Under the pieces are notes generated by a model. It ran no database searches, was not told where the DNA came from, and saw nothing but the letters and a program-made list of their open reading frames with translations. The translations under genes and the position numbers were made by a program. From Marasmius tenuissimus (taxonomy: Eukaryota > Basidiomycota > Agaricomycetes > Agaricales > Marasmiaceae), in contig JAQOTA010000046.1 of NCBI GenBank assembly GCA_029532415.1, positions 248,001-312,000 on the forward strand: a DNA stretch of 64,000 nt, written 5' to 3'. Below, piece after piece: positions 23,201 through 34,215 of the stretch; within the stretch, counting starts at the first letter, position 1; every line of letters starts with the position of its first letter.

Positions 23201-23890
23201 GACTCCTGCTCGTTGACTGGTCAGTGGTCGTATTTCTCGCCTTCAATTTGATAACTATTCGGCCTGAGTTACTCGTAGGGTCTCCGGTATGCGTCCCCAC
23301 CGAGTAAAAATCGTGTACTCCATAGAAAAACCAGACCAGGACGACCATATCCAGGTGCCTTTGCAGTTTTGGATGAAGAAGATTATGACACATATCTGAG
23401 AGAAATTTGTTCAGTACTGTTTATTATACACAATGTTCCATTGACTGTCTCTCACGACGGGATTATTTCAATGCAATGAAACAGCCATGTCACTTTTCTG
23501 AGCTCCATCATACAACAAAGCCGTGGCTAGCTATCATTTCCCAGAGGGCGTTCCCGACTGGAACATTGCCGAAACGGTATGGTCCCAGCTGCCCGTAGGA
23601 TGTAGCATTCTAGCTAGCTACATCGGCTACAGAGCCCTGTCGTTCCGAAATGGGACTGAGTGTAGGTTTTCTTATCTCTTGTTTGGCCTTAGGACTTGAG
23701 CTCCATTCGAACCATATGACTCGACTTTTCTAAATCTCCTCTGGAGTATAGAATACGGAATACAGCAAACAATACGAGAACCCGCTAGAATGCATACACG
23801 TCCCTGAAGAAGCAGAGAACCCTTTGCGGATATCATCAACAACACAACTAGTGCCAGAGGCCCCTACTATAGCGGCTATTCTCATTTGAG
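23201..23890. other. No gene seen
   Basis: Short frames only. This probably includes the 3' flank of the Ulp1-like gene. Confidence 0.35.
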
Positions 23891-26800
23891 TTAGTGGCCC
23901 TTTCTGGTCTTCGGGAGATTCCTGATAGAGCGAGCAACGAATTGCCGAAACAGAGGGAGATCTTTTTCGTCCATTTCGGCCCAATCGAACCCTCGCAAAT
24001 TGGCAAGAAGAGCCCACAGCATCCAAAGGCCGCAGTCTTTATTGTTGGACTGTGGACTGGGGCCGCGGGGGTCCTGATCAGAGTGAGTAAGTGATAAACA
24101 TCTTGGTGAATGGCTCTTAATTTGTACCAGCAGCGGTCGGGCATTCCACCGCCCAGATTCCATATCCAGGGGATGTCCCTTCCTTCTAGCCAAGACTACG
24201 AGATCAGAGACGCATTCTGCTACTCTCTGAAGAAAATGTCAGCCAATGCCCAGAAGACAAAGTGAAACATGAAGACTAACCTTGACCGCACGACGCTGAT
24301 AACTTATAAAGTTCAGACTGTCAAAAACTACCATCAGTCTTTCCTTGACATGGACGACGACAAGTACATAATGGTGTGCGTTTTCATTCCCGCCGTTGGT
24401 GTCGAGCAACGGAAAGATCCATCTCTCCTTCTCCCAGAATGCCTGTTGCGAAAGCATTGCCCATTGGTTTCGGCTGGTTCTCAGTTGGCCATTGAGGTAG
24501 CTACACGCCTCTATGGTGAAAACACAACACTTGCCATCTGTGCCGCGGAGAGCTTGTAATACCAGGGCCAGCTCGTCGACAAGAGTGTTGGGCAATTTGG
24601 CCTGCTCGTCGTCGAGAACAGTCGTCGCCTGCTTGGGTATGTGGATGGGTCTCTTCCGTCCTGGTATGTTCAGAGAACGGTCATGGTGCCCGCGGTCAAA
24701 GTTTGGGCCTGTCTTCGCACGAGTCCTAATCCACTTAGGTAGCTCCCTATCCTTTGTGAGCTCCTTCTACAGCCATTGTACAAGCATCATCAGCAAGCGG
24801 AGATCGTGAAAACACTCGACGACATACCGATGAGCTTTCATCATATACTAGCGCTGATAAACGATAGGCAAGGTCGCTTTTTGAGGCTGATAACACGACT
24901 TTGCCCCTCACAGACTTATTCCCTTCCTTTGAACGTCGAGCAGATGGAGTCGGTGAAAGAATCTGCAGGTCTGTTGTATCGGAATCAGAGGATCTTGATG
25001 CACTGACAGGCTTGCCCTTTCGCCTCCTCGGTCTGACGACAGGGTCGAAACTGTCATTATCACTGCCCCCAGGCGACATGATGACACCATCATCAACTTC
25101 GGAAGGGAATACTTCGTCGTCTGCGGTGGATGGTGTTCCATTCTGGTTTCCCGTCGGTGGAAGCGAAACCTTCATCGCGCCCATGTCCAAGGAACCAATA
25201 TTGTCAGCACGGCTCTGAGGGGGTGCGGGATCGTTCTTCATGCTTCTGAAATCCGGGAAAGCCTTTCTAAGCGCAGGCGACTCCAGCGATTCGTCCACCT
25301 CGTTTAGCAATTGTTGTCCCTGGCGCTCCCACTTGTCCAAGAATCCCTCGTCTCGGAAAAATGATGCCCAAGCTACCGCGGCGGGGTGGCTCCGATTCAA
25401 AAGTGCAGGGTCGGATAGTCGGGAACACTCTAGATTACGTCGTGAGATCACTAGACCCGATGTATGCACACTCGGCGAAAGAGAGATAGAAGCGTAAGTC
25501 GTGCCAGCGGGAACGATAAACGTGGTTCCTGGATCCTCCGCCAAAATGGCTTCCGCTCCTTCCAACTGCGCCATCCACTCTTCCAAAGGCTTTGGCTTCC
25601 TCGGGTCGTCTTTTTGACCCGGGGAGCGTGACATGGTGGCAATATTCTGGAGCGTGTGAGGATATACTAGCCAAAGACATCGTCCGTGGCAGTGGTAGAC
25701 TACCATATCCATGGGATTAATACGTGGACAGGAGGAGTAACCCTTGGGAGTGTAGGAAGTGGCGTCGGCGCTAGGATTGTGGACGACTCGTGGCTTGTCC
25801 TCCCCATACACCGAGTATGCGGCAGGAAACTGGAGTTCCAGCTTTCCCAGCCCGCTATCAGTAGGAGGAATCCATAGCGCTGCCAAAGGAAAGGATGTTT
25901 CGGGGAACATTAGCGCTCTCGTCAGGTCCTTGGTGGAGTCCGCTGGGTTCTTTAGGTGCAGTGGACCATCCGCAGATTCCAAAACCGGAAAAGTGAGACC
26001 CTTGTTGTGGCATTCGAACAGGTCATGCAAAAGGAGATCTATAGAGAAAACCACATTCGCTTGGAGGTTGTCACATATTTTGACGTGAGTCGGCGGAGCC
26101 TCCTTCGCTTTGGCTTGGAAGTAGGGGATGGGGCCGCATTCCTGCGACACCCATTGGCCCCACCGGTGGAGACTCTCGGATAGTGAAGGATGGCAGTTGC
26201 TCGTATCAGCATCGCTGAGTAGCTCGGCGATCCGTGCGTTACGACCTGAATTTGTATATGAGTAGGAGTATCAAACAGGTAGAAGCGCGTTGCTCACCGC
26301 CGGAGGCAACTCCATTCCGCGACAACTTTTGTTGGAGACCGGAGGGTGCCGCTTGTCCTTCCTCCTCGTCTTCTTCGCTTTAGGAGTAGCACACACATCT
26401 TTAGAGCTCAAGAACGCGCTCCACGTGAACTGCTTACTCACGACGTGTCAATGTGCCTTTCAATACGAAGCCTGGATGCCAGCCCTCTTCGGCCAATGGC
26501 GCTGCGAAAAGAGTGGCCGCACTGAGTAAAAGCCACTACGGTTGCAATCTGGACACTCACGTTGAGGAAGCAACGACCTGCGGTGGAGCACCTTTTTGCT
26601 TTTTACGGGGCGACCCATGCAGCCCGATATCATCGTTATCGGAATCTGCTTGCTCCGGAAACCCTTTCCGTTTGCCATTGGTCATCGACCGCGGCCGCAG
26701 AACTCGCGTTCTGGACTCCTGTCCTCTGGATAGTGATGGCCGGGTTAAGTCGCTATACAAAGGATCGAATTGACACGCACTCATCATGGGGGGTTTCTCG

Positions 26801-26901
26801 TCGCTGTGTCTGTATACTCTGACGCGGTTTGATCTTGCGACTTGCGTGTGTTTGTGGAACAGGTTTGGCCCTGGATTCTGAGTCTCTGTGCGGGAGGACA
26901 T
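23891..26901 (-). CDS. Ulp1-like (C48) cysteine protease with long N-terminal module
   Basis: Six exons (26901-26561, 26521-26442, 26398-24828, 24766-24281, 24226-24128, 24073-23891) give 920 in-frame codons. The first 650 or so residues are a module shared with the gene at 56837. It has low-complexity basic and acidic ends, and an aromatic middle containing WIPPTDSGLGKLELQFPAAY. The C-terminal part resembles the Ulp1/SENP SUMO-protease fold: HHYVLVVVHV (catalytic His), VVFDSLN (Asp) and PQSNNKDCGLWML (Gln..Cys), so the whole catalytic set is present. Ulp1-type domains are frequent passengers of fungal and plant DNA transposons. It starts 42 bp downstream of its partner gene, which suggests a co-inherited unit. 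The substrate is unknown. Confidence 0.7.
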
Positions 26902-27226
26902 TGGTAAAATAAGAATAAGAGCTGCAAACGGGTCAAAGATCGCCTACTCGTCGCTCTTGCTTGTCATATCTACATCTTCGTCATACACCCCCATGTCTTC
27001 GTCTCTCCTGTGAGTGGAGTTCGTCAGTGCACCCTCGCTCTACAAACCAATAGCGCGCATACGTTTTCCGAGTCGTCTGTGTTCTCTTCGTTGGCTTGAG
27101 AGATGACCTCTTTCGGTTGTGAAGATAGTCTTTTTCAACAACCCACACGAACTTGTGGGTATTCAAGACCCGAAGATGCCCCCCTGCCTCCATCGGGCAT
27201 ACGATTCTCCTTTCCTCCCCTCTTCG
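25566..27226 (-). repeat. Identity tract shared with 56512-58172 (inverted)
   Basis: Positions here and there sum to 83738 throughout. All open frames in this tract, on both strands, are identical in the two copies. The first differences are at 25565/58173 on one side and at 27227/56511, 27233/56505 and 27242/56496 on the other. Flanking sequence is clearly diverged. Confidence 0.9.
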
Positions 27227-27490
27227 AAACTTCCTCCATCGACAGTCTCCCTCATTCTCTCCCATGTATACCCAGCCGTAGTCTTCCCGGTAGAAGACAT
27301 CACCTACGTAACAGCCCTTGTCCAACTTCATGTCAATGTCTCTTGACATTTGCCGCGACTGATAGGGCTGGTGATTGAAGTACTTGACGTCCGTTGATAT
27401 GCGCTCTAGAATAAGAGTTTGGTGGAGCGTTGGGGATTCGCCGCTCATCCGGATAAACATGCGCTTACCCTGTGGATTATCCTCCTCCAT
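26944..27490 (-). CDS. Unknown 147-residue partner protein (copy 1)
   Basis: Exons 27490-27469, 27405-27048 and 27007-26944 join in frame (148 codons) through GTAAGC..TAG and GTTTGT..CAG introns. The protein has a tyrosine/glycine-rich core (DYGWVYMGENEGDCRWRKF), a basic middle and an acidic tail (RDEDMGVYDEDVDMTS). No family is recognised. It lies 42 bp upstream of the Ulp1-like gene, and the same pair with the same spacing recurs at 56244-56794. Confidence 0.6.
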
Positions 27491-27965
27491 GATCTACCCG
27501 ATGGTATACTCCTGAATCAACGCTTATCAGCTGTTTCATTTGACGAGCCCATTATATACGGTGGGAATCACCATACTCGCTTGATGAGATATACTCCGAT
27601 CCATTACGCGAGTTTGGACAAGGAGGGTTGGGACTTACTGGCTGCGATTGGAAAAGCAGACTCGTAAGGATGGCTCTAAACGTTGGTACCGGTGCAATAC
27701 TGTTGTTACAAACAAGTAAAAAAGAGAGCGGAAGAGCTTACAAGAGCTGAATGGTAGTTCAGAGCAGACTCTAAGCATGAACGGAATCTCGGGAAAGGCA
27801 ATGAAGAACCCAGAGCTGGCTCTGGGAGTCAGGGGATGGGAGAGAATCGCAACGAACGTGTGCTGTCCATGTGACAGTGATGACCAAGATGCAAAAGGTC
27901 CGGCCCGCATGGCCGTCGCTTCTGACGAGATAATTGTCAGAAAATTTAATACGGCCTTGTGGTAA
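27491..27965. other. No gene seen
   Basis: This is the upstream region of the partner gene. Only about 25 bp before the ATG (GTATACCATCGG) is shared with the second copy; beyond that no similarity was found. Confidence 0.4.
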
Positions 27966-28160
27966 CACCGGAGGCAAGACCTCAGGCGGTAAGCTGACAT
28001 ATCGCCTGAGAGGCGATAGGTATGGCGATATGCATGGCAAGGACCACCTGAGTTTTTTTAGCCTCGGGATTGGCAAACCATGCCTCAACCATGCGTACCG
28101 CCATACATATCGCCTCTCAGGCGATATGTCAACCTACCACCCGAGGTTTTGCCTCCGGTG
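27966..28160. mobile_element. 195-bp MITE with TAA duplication
   Basis: The ends CACCGGAGGCAAGACCTC and GAGGTTTTGCCTCCGGTG form a terminal inverted repeat of about 65 bp with small gaps. TAA flanks both sides (27963-27965 and 28161-28163). An internal palindrome, ATCGCCTGAGAGGCGAT, occurs in both arms. A 3-bp TAA duplication fits either PIF/Harbinger (TWA) or CACTA-like elements. Confidence 0.8.
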
Positions 28161-28262
28161 TAAACAGTAGACTCGAACCCAGCAGCAACACACGGTGTGG
28201 GGCCCCTACCCCTTCACCGGTGCAGCGACAGGAACGGAATACCGGCCCTTTGGCGGGGTCGG

Positions 28263-29011
28263 AGTTAAGTCAGGTGATTGTTCGACTTGTCCTCAAGAAC
28301 CACGACCACTATGGTTTCAAAATCGACGTATCCTCTCTTTATAGAGCTAGGAATAATAGCATTGACTATCTGATAGGCAAGCTTCTTATACTTTTCGAAA
28401 ATTCACTCCGTTCGACTTCCAGCAACCAAACATTTCCATCTCGATCATATCCGAGTTCCCCTCTACCGTTGTTCACTGTGCCCCCTTATGCCCCCTCAGT
28501 GGCCTGAAAGACTCTCAGAATCACAAATTTGAAATAGAGAAAGCAAGGATCAATTTTCCCTGTACCTTTAGCGTCTCACCAGTCACAGACTCAGCACAGG
28601 GCCCCAGTCTATGATAATAGAGGAAAGTGTCAAATCATTGTCAATGTGTCATCCGGAGGGGAAATGATGGATGTCTGGCAAATTATTTCTCTGCTGTGAC
28701 TCAAGACTAGTTCACTTGTTATGGACTTTCAAGGTTATGGTCGTTGAACGTCGAAGCTTGGAGTACTTTGCCGAGCTTACCGGCGCCTATTATCGCAGGC
28801 CAGTGACTGTAAGCGCCGGCGACCTCTGACGCCGAATGACTGACGGGTATCTCTGTCACTTTGTGGTATTTTGGCAAAAAAAAATAATATAACTCATTGA
28901 TCATGCCTCTCTTTCGACTGTTTTGGAAGTATTTACAGGTCAGTGGGATAAGTTCGAGATCATAGTGGTCGTGGTTTTTTAGGACAAGTCAAACAATCAC
29001 CTGACTTAACT
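28263..29011. repeat. Inverted repeat pair bounding 749 bp
   Basis: AGTTAAGTCAGGTGATTG and the following 35 bp recur as the reverse complement at 28957-29011. This is probably an old non-autonomous DNA transposon. No target duplication could be identified, and the interior has no convincing gene. Confidence 0.6.
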
Positions 29012-29029
29012 TGCGCCGATCGTACACCA

Positions 29030-31245
29030 TCCATCCCGAGATGCCTCGCTACCTTCCAGACGAGCTCACAGCACACGAGGTCTGCGGTAGATCTGGTCAG
29101 CAAGGAGTCACCGCTACGATTGTTGACGGAATTTACTCTACCTATAGGGATTTATCTTACCCTACTACGAGACACGTTTCAGCACCCAAGACCAGACCCT
29201 GCAACATCCCTTACCGCCTATTGATACGTAGATCGATGTATGTTCATATGTCTTTATCATGTCGTACGTATATCTCGCCGTCAGCTGGTATTCAGGCCTC
29301 CACGAGAGCATCTCGACCAGGTAAGCCTTGCACTCTCCCGAGATAGCCACATTGTGATATTTTCGCCCCTGTCTATTTAGACATTCACATGCCTGTATGT
29401 ATACCGCTCGTACGTTCACCAGCGGTGGGTGGTTACACTCTAGGAGGGTATGTTCGAGAGTCTCTACAGCGTTACGGCAAAACCGACATTTCTATCATCA
29501 TGAGGAACTTGCAATCTGTGATTGTCAACCCAGCGGAGGCGTTCAAGGGCTAAAGGGTGGTCTCTTGCCTGTACTTTGGTAAAGACTTTCCGGTGCTGTG
29601 AGTTCTCAATAACTCCGAGATACTGTCGCATGCACATGGTCTTGTATGTGTACCGACTTCTATCCGAGCTCGGCTCGGTTCTGTCTCGCAATGGGCATGT
29701 CTTTCCGTATTTCTCACCGAGCTCATTCTCGACCCACTGTGCACAACCCTTCCCAACTCGGTCTATAAACTCGAGTCTTTGTTCACGGTCGGTGATATCA
29801 TCCAATGGAGTCTCGGGTGTGCCTGCGGAGGCATATTGCGCTTTAGAACCTTCATGAGTTCTGCATACCAGCTCCCCTTGCCATTCTCATACGGCTTGAT
29901 TGACTCCATGATGGCTGCACGCACATAGGTATTAGGACCCATCTCAAGGGCGTAGTGTGGGTATTTTAAGGCTGGCTCCATCCGCCCGTATGATATAGGT
30001 GCTGGCCCAGTCTCCGTGTAGAGTACTGCCGTTACTACGTGTTTTGTTAGACCGAGCAGGCGTCTGATCAGGTTATGCTGCACTGCTCTTATTGGGGATG
30101 CGGACGCCTCGCTCGTGTCCGGTACAATTTCTGCGCCGTAGATGAGATGCGGGTCAACACATCCCATGTACAGAATCCTGCCCTCGTTCGGGGTTAGTGT
30201 ACCAATCATAGACTCTAGATGCTATACTGCATGCCCGAACTTCCTCGCTTTTCTCGCCTTCTCCTTGTAGAGCGGCTCGGCTACACTTGTTGCGAATGTG
30301 GTTAAGGGTCCACTTCGAAATGTCATCCCTGCGTATGTGTATTCCGAGACTATCTCCACCACCTCTCCTGCAAACCTGAATACAGGCTTGATTCGGATTG
30401 TGGGCCCGTGGTAGGCAATGAATAATTTGATTGCATTCACGACCATGAAGTTGGAGGTACACCATGCATAGAATAGGTCCATTGTGCGTTGAAGTCCCTC
30501 TGGTGTGAATGACAGTAGCAAGAGATCATCGGCTTGTTCCAAGTGCGAATGTACGCGCCAAACAGCTCGACATCATCCTCTGTCTCTGGTAAATAGAAGT
30601 CGGCAAACAATATAATCCACAGAATGGGTGACAGTGTGTCTCCACTCAATACTCCCACATCTGAGATAAATTCCTCTGAGATATCCATTCTATGTGCGAC
30701 TTTGTGTTTCATCTTGAGGTATATGTGCCTTAAGTAGTCAAAGACTTTTCCTCCCGCACCGAGTCTCCACAGCTTAGTCCATACTACATAGTGTGGCTCT
30801 TTGTACTCAGGGAGATACATTGGTGAGGTCAGCGCCGGTCACTCATCAGTTTTCCCTTGCGACTTTGCTTTCTCAATAGCTGCCCCGAGGATAAACACAT
30901 TGTTGCAAGTCCGCCGCCCCTTTTGAAATTCATTCTGTGACGGCGGGATGATGTTTTCTCTCATGGCCCATCCGTACATCCGTAGAAGAGACAGTAGGGT
31001 TACAAACTTCAGCATACAGCTTTGAAGTGCCACTGCCCGATAGCTATCAGGCTTCTCGGGCGGCTTGCCCTTCTTCAGCATACCGACTAGTACTGTTGTA
31101 ATCCAGACTATAGGGTTATCATTTTCCCGAAGGCACCTGTTCACTAGCGCGCAGATCAGTCCGCTATTCATCGAAATCCGCTGGACTCCTGGTTGGTGGT
31201 GTAGAGAGTGTCAGAATGCCCAGCGGGTTGTTCTAGACGATAGCT
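29030..31245 (-). pseudogene. LINE (non-LTR retrotransposon) relic
   Basis: Minus-strand RT blocks in order are GMLKKGKPPEKPDSYRAVAL, NIIPPSQNEFQKGRRTCNN, GAGGKVFDYLRHIYLKMKH, GVLSGDTLSPILW, EQADDLLLLSFTPEGLQ (the YxDD position reads QADD), FMVVNAIK, ILYMGCVDPHLIYGAE and DHPLALERLRW. A C-x2-C-x9-H-x4-C cluster (CRFCRNAVETLEHTLLEC) lies near 29490, and coding similarity ends near 29165. At least four frame changes separate the blocks. The N-terminal endonuclease is absent, so the copy is 5'-truncated near 31245. The 3' tail (about 29030-29130) matches 12515-12630. Confidence 0.8.
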
Positions 31246-31555
31246 AGTGATGGGGACCATATACGAGTTCCAAACTCGAGAATGGGGAGGAAAAGGCCTT
31301 AGGTAGTGTATAGGTACAGTTTGAGGCCAAGGGAAGGTCAAAATGCAGCTCGATCGAAATTCGCAGCTTGGATGACATGATGGGGGAAATCACGGAACAA
31401 GGGGGGTCGATTTAGGAGTCTTTGTGTAACACCTATGCTACACTGATTTTGTGTGTACGCTCGTCTCTTAAGGCACTCTATTCATAATCATGGCGCAATG
31501 CGACACTTGCTCGGGTGGTCCTCTTGATACACCGAGTCCGTCTACCACAACAACA

Positions 31556-32265
31556 TCAGCAGCAGCTGCGACACGCAAATACGAACTTTTTGGAAAAGAT
31601 GCTCGGAATAAAGGTGTTGAATTTCGACAGTCGCAATGGACACGAGGTGGTTATATTCAGGATGAAGGTATCGAGACCCGCGAACAAAGCTCCAGATCCT
31701 TCTCTCGACCGACCATCAAACCAGTCTGTCAGTGCACAAATAAGTGTAGATTTTCCGCTGCCGCCAGGTCCCCCGACATACATTCTGAGTTGCTTCCCAC
31801 CAGGTTCAAGACTGTGGACCGCGATAATTCTGAAGGCACAGGATTGCTCCGTGTCCAACGAATACTTGGCAATCAAGGCATCCATCACGTCCCATGCACT
31901 TTCGAGTACAGGTAAACCTGAGTTCAACACGAGAATATCCTCGGATAGTCGCGATGAACTGGTGGATGAGTGTTAAGCCTCTCGGTAACTATTTCTATCA
32001 TCACAAACAGTCGATTCGTCACGGTTGTTGGGAGAATCCACGCCCATTGCCGTGATATCTATAGCTGACACACTCTGGTCAATCAGCTTCTGTTTGGATA
32101 GACGGTACGCATTCTCTACCACCAGATATTTTTGGAGGGTCCGGAGAGGTAGATAGTCGAGGTACGGAAGACAGGTGATTCGGGGTTTCGCGCGTCGCAG
32201 CCATACGGGTTAGTGCCCAGTTGGGGTCGTGTTCCTCACCGAGGACGCGTTTATCCTATATAAAA
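31556..32265 (-). pseudogene. Helitron-type (Pif1-like) helicase fragment
   Basis: The frame contains KYSLDTEQSCAFRIIAVHS followed by MYVGGPGGSGKSTLICAL, a Walker A motif in the context of Helitron/Pif1 helicases. Upstream, in two frames, are VLGEEHDPNWALTRMA and YLDYLPLRTLQKYLVVENAY, also Helitron-like. A stop near 31975 and a frameshift near 32185 break it, and everything after the Walker A region is lost. No CTRR-type Helitron terminus was identified. Confidence 0.6.
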
Positions 32266-33084
32266 AACTGAGTGGACCTTGAGTAGACCATTCTCATCGA
32301 GAATTGATAGTTTACGCACAGATAAAGGAAGTCGTGACATACGCTGGATCACTTCCTTCCAGCTCACTGGAACCCACACCAGGCCAATTTCTCAAGTGAA
32401 TAAGTTGGGTTCAGGCGGGAATTTTGCCCACGAGAAACTTGGAGGCAGCGTAAATAGTCCGAATAAAGAATGTGTATCAAGGCATGGGGACGTAGCGTTG
32501 GGATACATAAAATGATAGTGGTCGAAAGGCGAGGGTCAAATCCGGCAGTTTGTCCGAAGCCCCTCCTCCGTCGGTTTGTTTGGTCCGCACACAAATATTT
32601 ACTACACTTACGATCATACCACCATCATCTCCAATTTTTCCACGGTTGACGAGCACCTCTCACACGCAGCAGCATCGCATATCGCGATTCTAACGCAAGT
32701 TCTGGCAGATGAAAAGACAAGATAGAAACGACGAACATCTCTGGCCAGTCTCCGGCGAAATGGAGACGTTCCACCGTCACTGCGCTGACCTCTTTCTTTG
32801 TCTCGCTACACCTAGTATTCGACCACGATGCGTACTCAGCACAATTTTGAGGGTGAGCCTTCTTTATCCACCTGGATCACACCAAACACTATAGCTCCTC
32901 CGAGAGGCAGCAAATTCAATGTGCTCGCCGCTGCACTGACCTGGGGTCCTCCCGTTGTCCTCGCTAGAGAAGCTCATCGACATCTCCCTGTTGGATGACT
33001 GTGACTCAGAACATCATCCGGCGGTGTGTGCATGGCCATATGACCAGCACCTGCTCCAGTGTCTCGCTTCGGAGTCACCGGCAC
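32266..33084. other. No assignable gene
   Basis: Short frames without motifs. The stretch grades into the SINE-like repeat at about 33085. Confidence 0.35.
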
Positions 33085-33129
33085 CGCACCACTCCGTGGT
33101 CACACCACCTAGCAATCGACGATGTAACC

Positions 33130-34070
33130 AGGACCCCTGATAATGGGTGAGGGGGTCGGATACCAAATCCGGCCATTTTTGAGGGCTGTAGGTGGACAAA
33201 AAAATTTCCTTTTTGGGAGGTGGTTGGTGACTCTGACCTCGGAAATTTGTGCTCTGTAGGTGGACAACCGTATCCGACCTCTCAAAATCGGAAAAAAATC
33301 GGAAAAAAATCATATAGTGCGCAAACGAGCTCGATCATAGCGTATTTCCATCGTATTCAGATGCCGTAGCATACAGAGTCTTTAAGCAAGCATTATTCTA
33401 CTATCTCGGCGTCTTCTTTCACTATCTCGCCCCGTTTGGGAGGCGCCATCAGCAGTCTTACAGCACCCACAAGTGCCGACTTGATCGAAAGTAGTTTCAA
33501 GAGTACGTTGTCATAGATTTTCCCGTCCAGGTTGACCTTAGAGTCGGAAATTCGAATGAAGGAGTCGAGGATGCGGTAGAGAAAAGCGTGGCCGGGTATG
33601 TGGGCGAAGCAAGAGATTACCAAGGACATTGTAGGTCCGTGAAGCGCACGGAATTGACGAGAGCCAGTGCGGACCGTTTGCTGCCAAGTTTGGAGCTTCA
33701 AGTAGGATACAGATCCAATATTACTCGCATCGGCAACCCAGCAGTGCTTTCCGTTCTTCCCAGCACCTTTCTCATACATAGTTATGACTGTGAGTGGGAG
33801 AAATGACTAATATGACTCTCGCACCGAACAGATAAACCATGAAACGCACCTTTCCCTATCAATAACTCGCCATCTGGCATCTACCATAACTAGCCCATAA
33901 GATCCGTGGGAACACTACCTGTTGTAGGTGGACAGCAGTTTCCGGCCTCACTGTGGGAATAGTGATGTGTAGGTGGACTATCCCTAGGACCGTATCCGAC
34001 CATCCTTCCTAATTTGGGTCGTCTGTAGGTGGATTCGTCTACAACCCCCTCACCAATTATCAGGGGTCCT
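33130..34070. mobile_element. 941-bp DNA transposon with 8-bp duplication ATGTAACC
   Basis: The termini AGGACCCCTGATAATGGGTG and its near-perfect reverse complement at 34045-34070 form inverted repeats of about 26 bp. ATGTAACC flanks at 33122-33129 and 34071-34078, and the uninterrupted copy near 23066 shows the empty site. TGTAGGTGGA occurs five times in the same orientation: 33187, 33255, 33923, 33968 and 34024, two near one end and three near the other, as expected for subterminal transposase-binding sites. An 8-bp duplication suggests hAT- or KDZ-like mobilisation. It encodes no transposase. Confidence 0.9.
33393..33779 (-). CDS. Unknown 128-residue ORF inside the 941-bp element
   Basis: An uninterrupted frame from the ATG at 33779 fills the centre of the element. 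It has an aromatic/aliphatic core (SCFAHIPGHAFLYRILDSF, VLLKLLSIKSALVGAVRLL) and a charged C-terminus (PPKRGEIVKEDAEIVE). It does not resemble a transposase. It may be a captured host gene fragment or a genuine cargo gene. No introns are needed. Confidence 0.4.
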   Translation of the reverse strand: MYEKGAGKNGKHCWVADASNIGSVSYLKLQTWQQTVRTGSRQFRALHGPTMSLVISCFAHIPGHAFLYRILDSFIRISDSKVNLDGKIYDNVLLKLLSIKSALVGAVRLLMAPPKRGEIVKEDAEIVE

Positions 34071-34215
34071 ATGTAACCCTACACCACTGGCGCTCGCAAC
34101 GCTCATTGACGTCCTTGTACACCTGTTGTGTGGATGTGATATAAGGGTCTAGAAACTGGTGCTCGCAACGTGTGGTTCAAAATCCACGTTCTTGTATACC
34201 ACCTATCACATGGGA

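Larger units (their letters stand above)
33085..34215 (+). repeat. SINE-like repeat, copy interrupted by 941-bp element
   Basis: 33085-33129 and 34071-34215 together match the uninterrupted copy at 23041-23200, including GGTTCAAAATCC. The break falls at ATGTAACC, which is duplicated on both sides of the insert. Confidence 0.75.
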
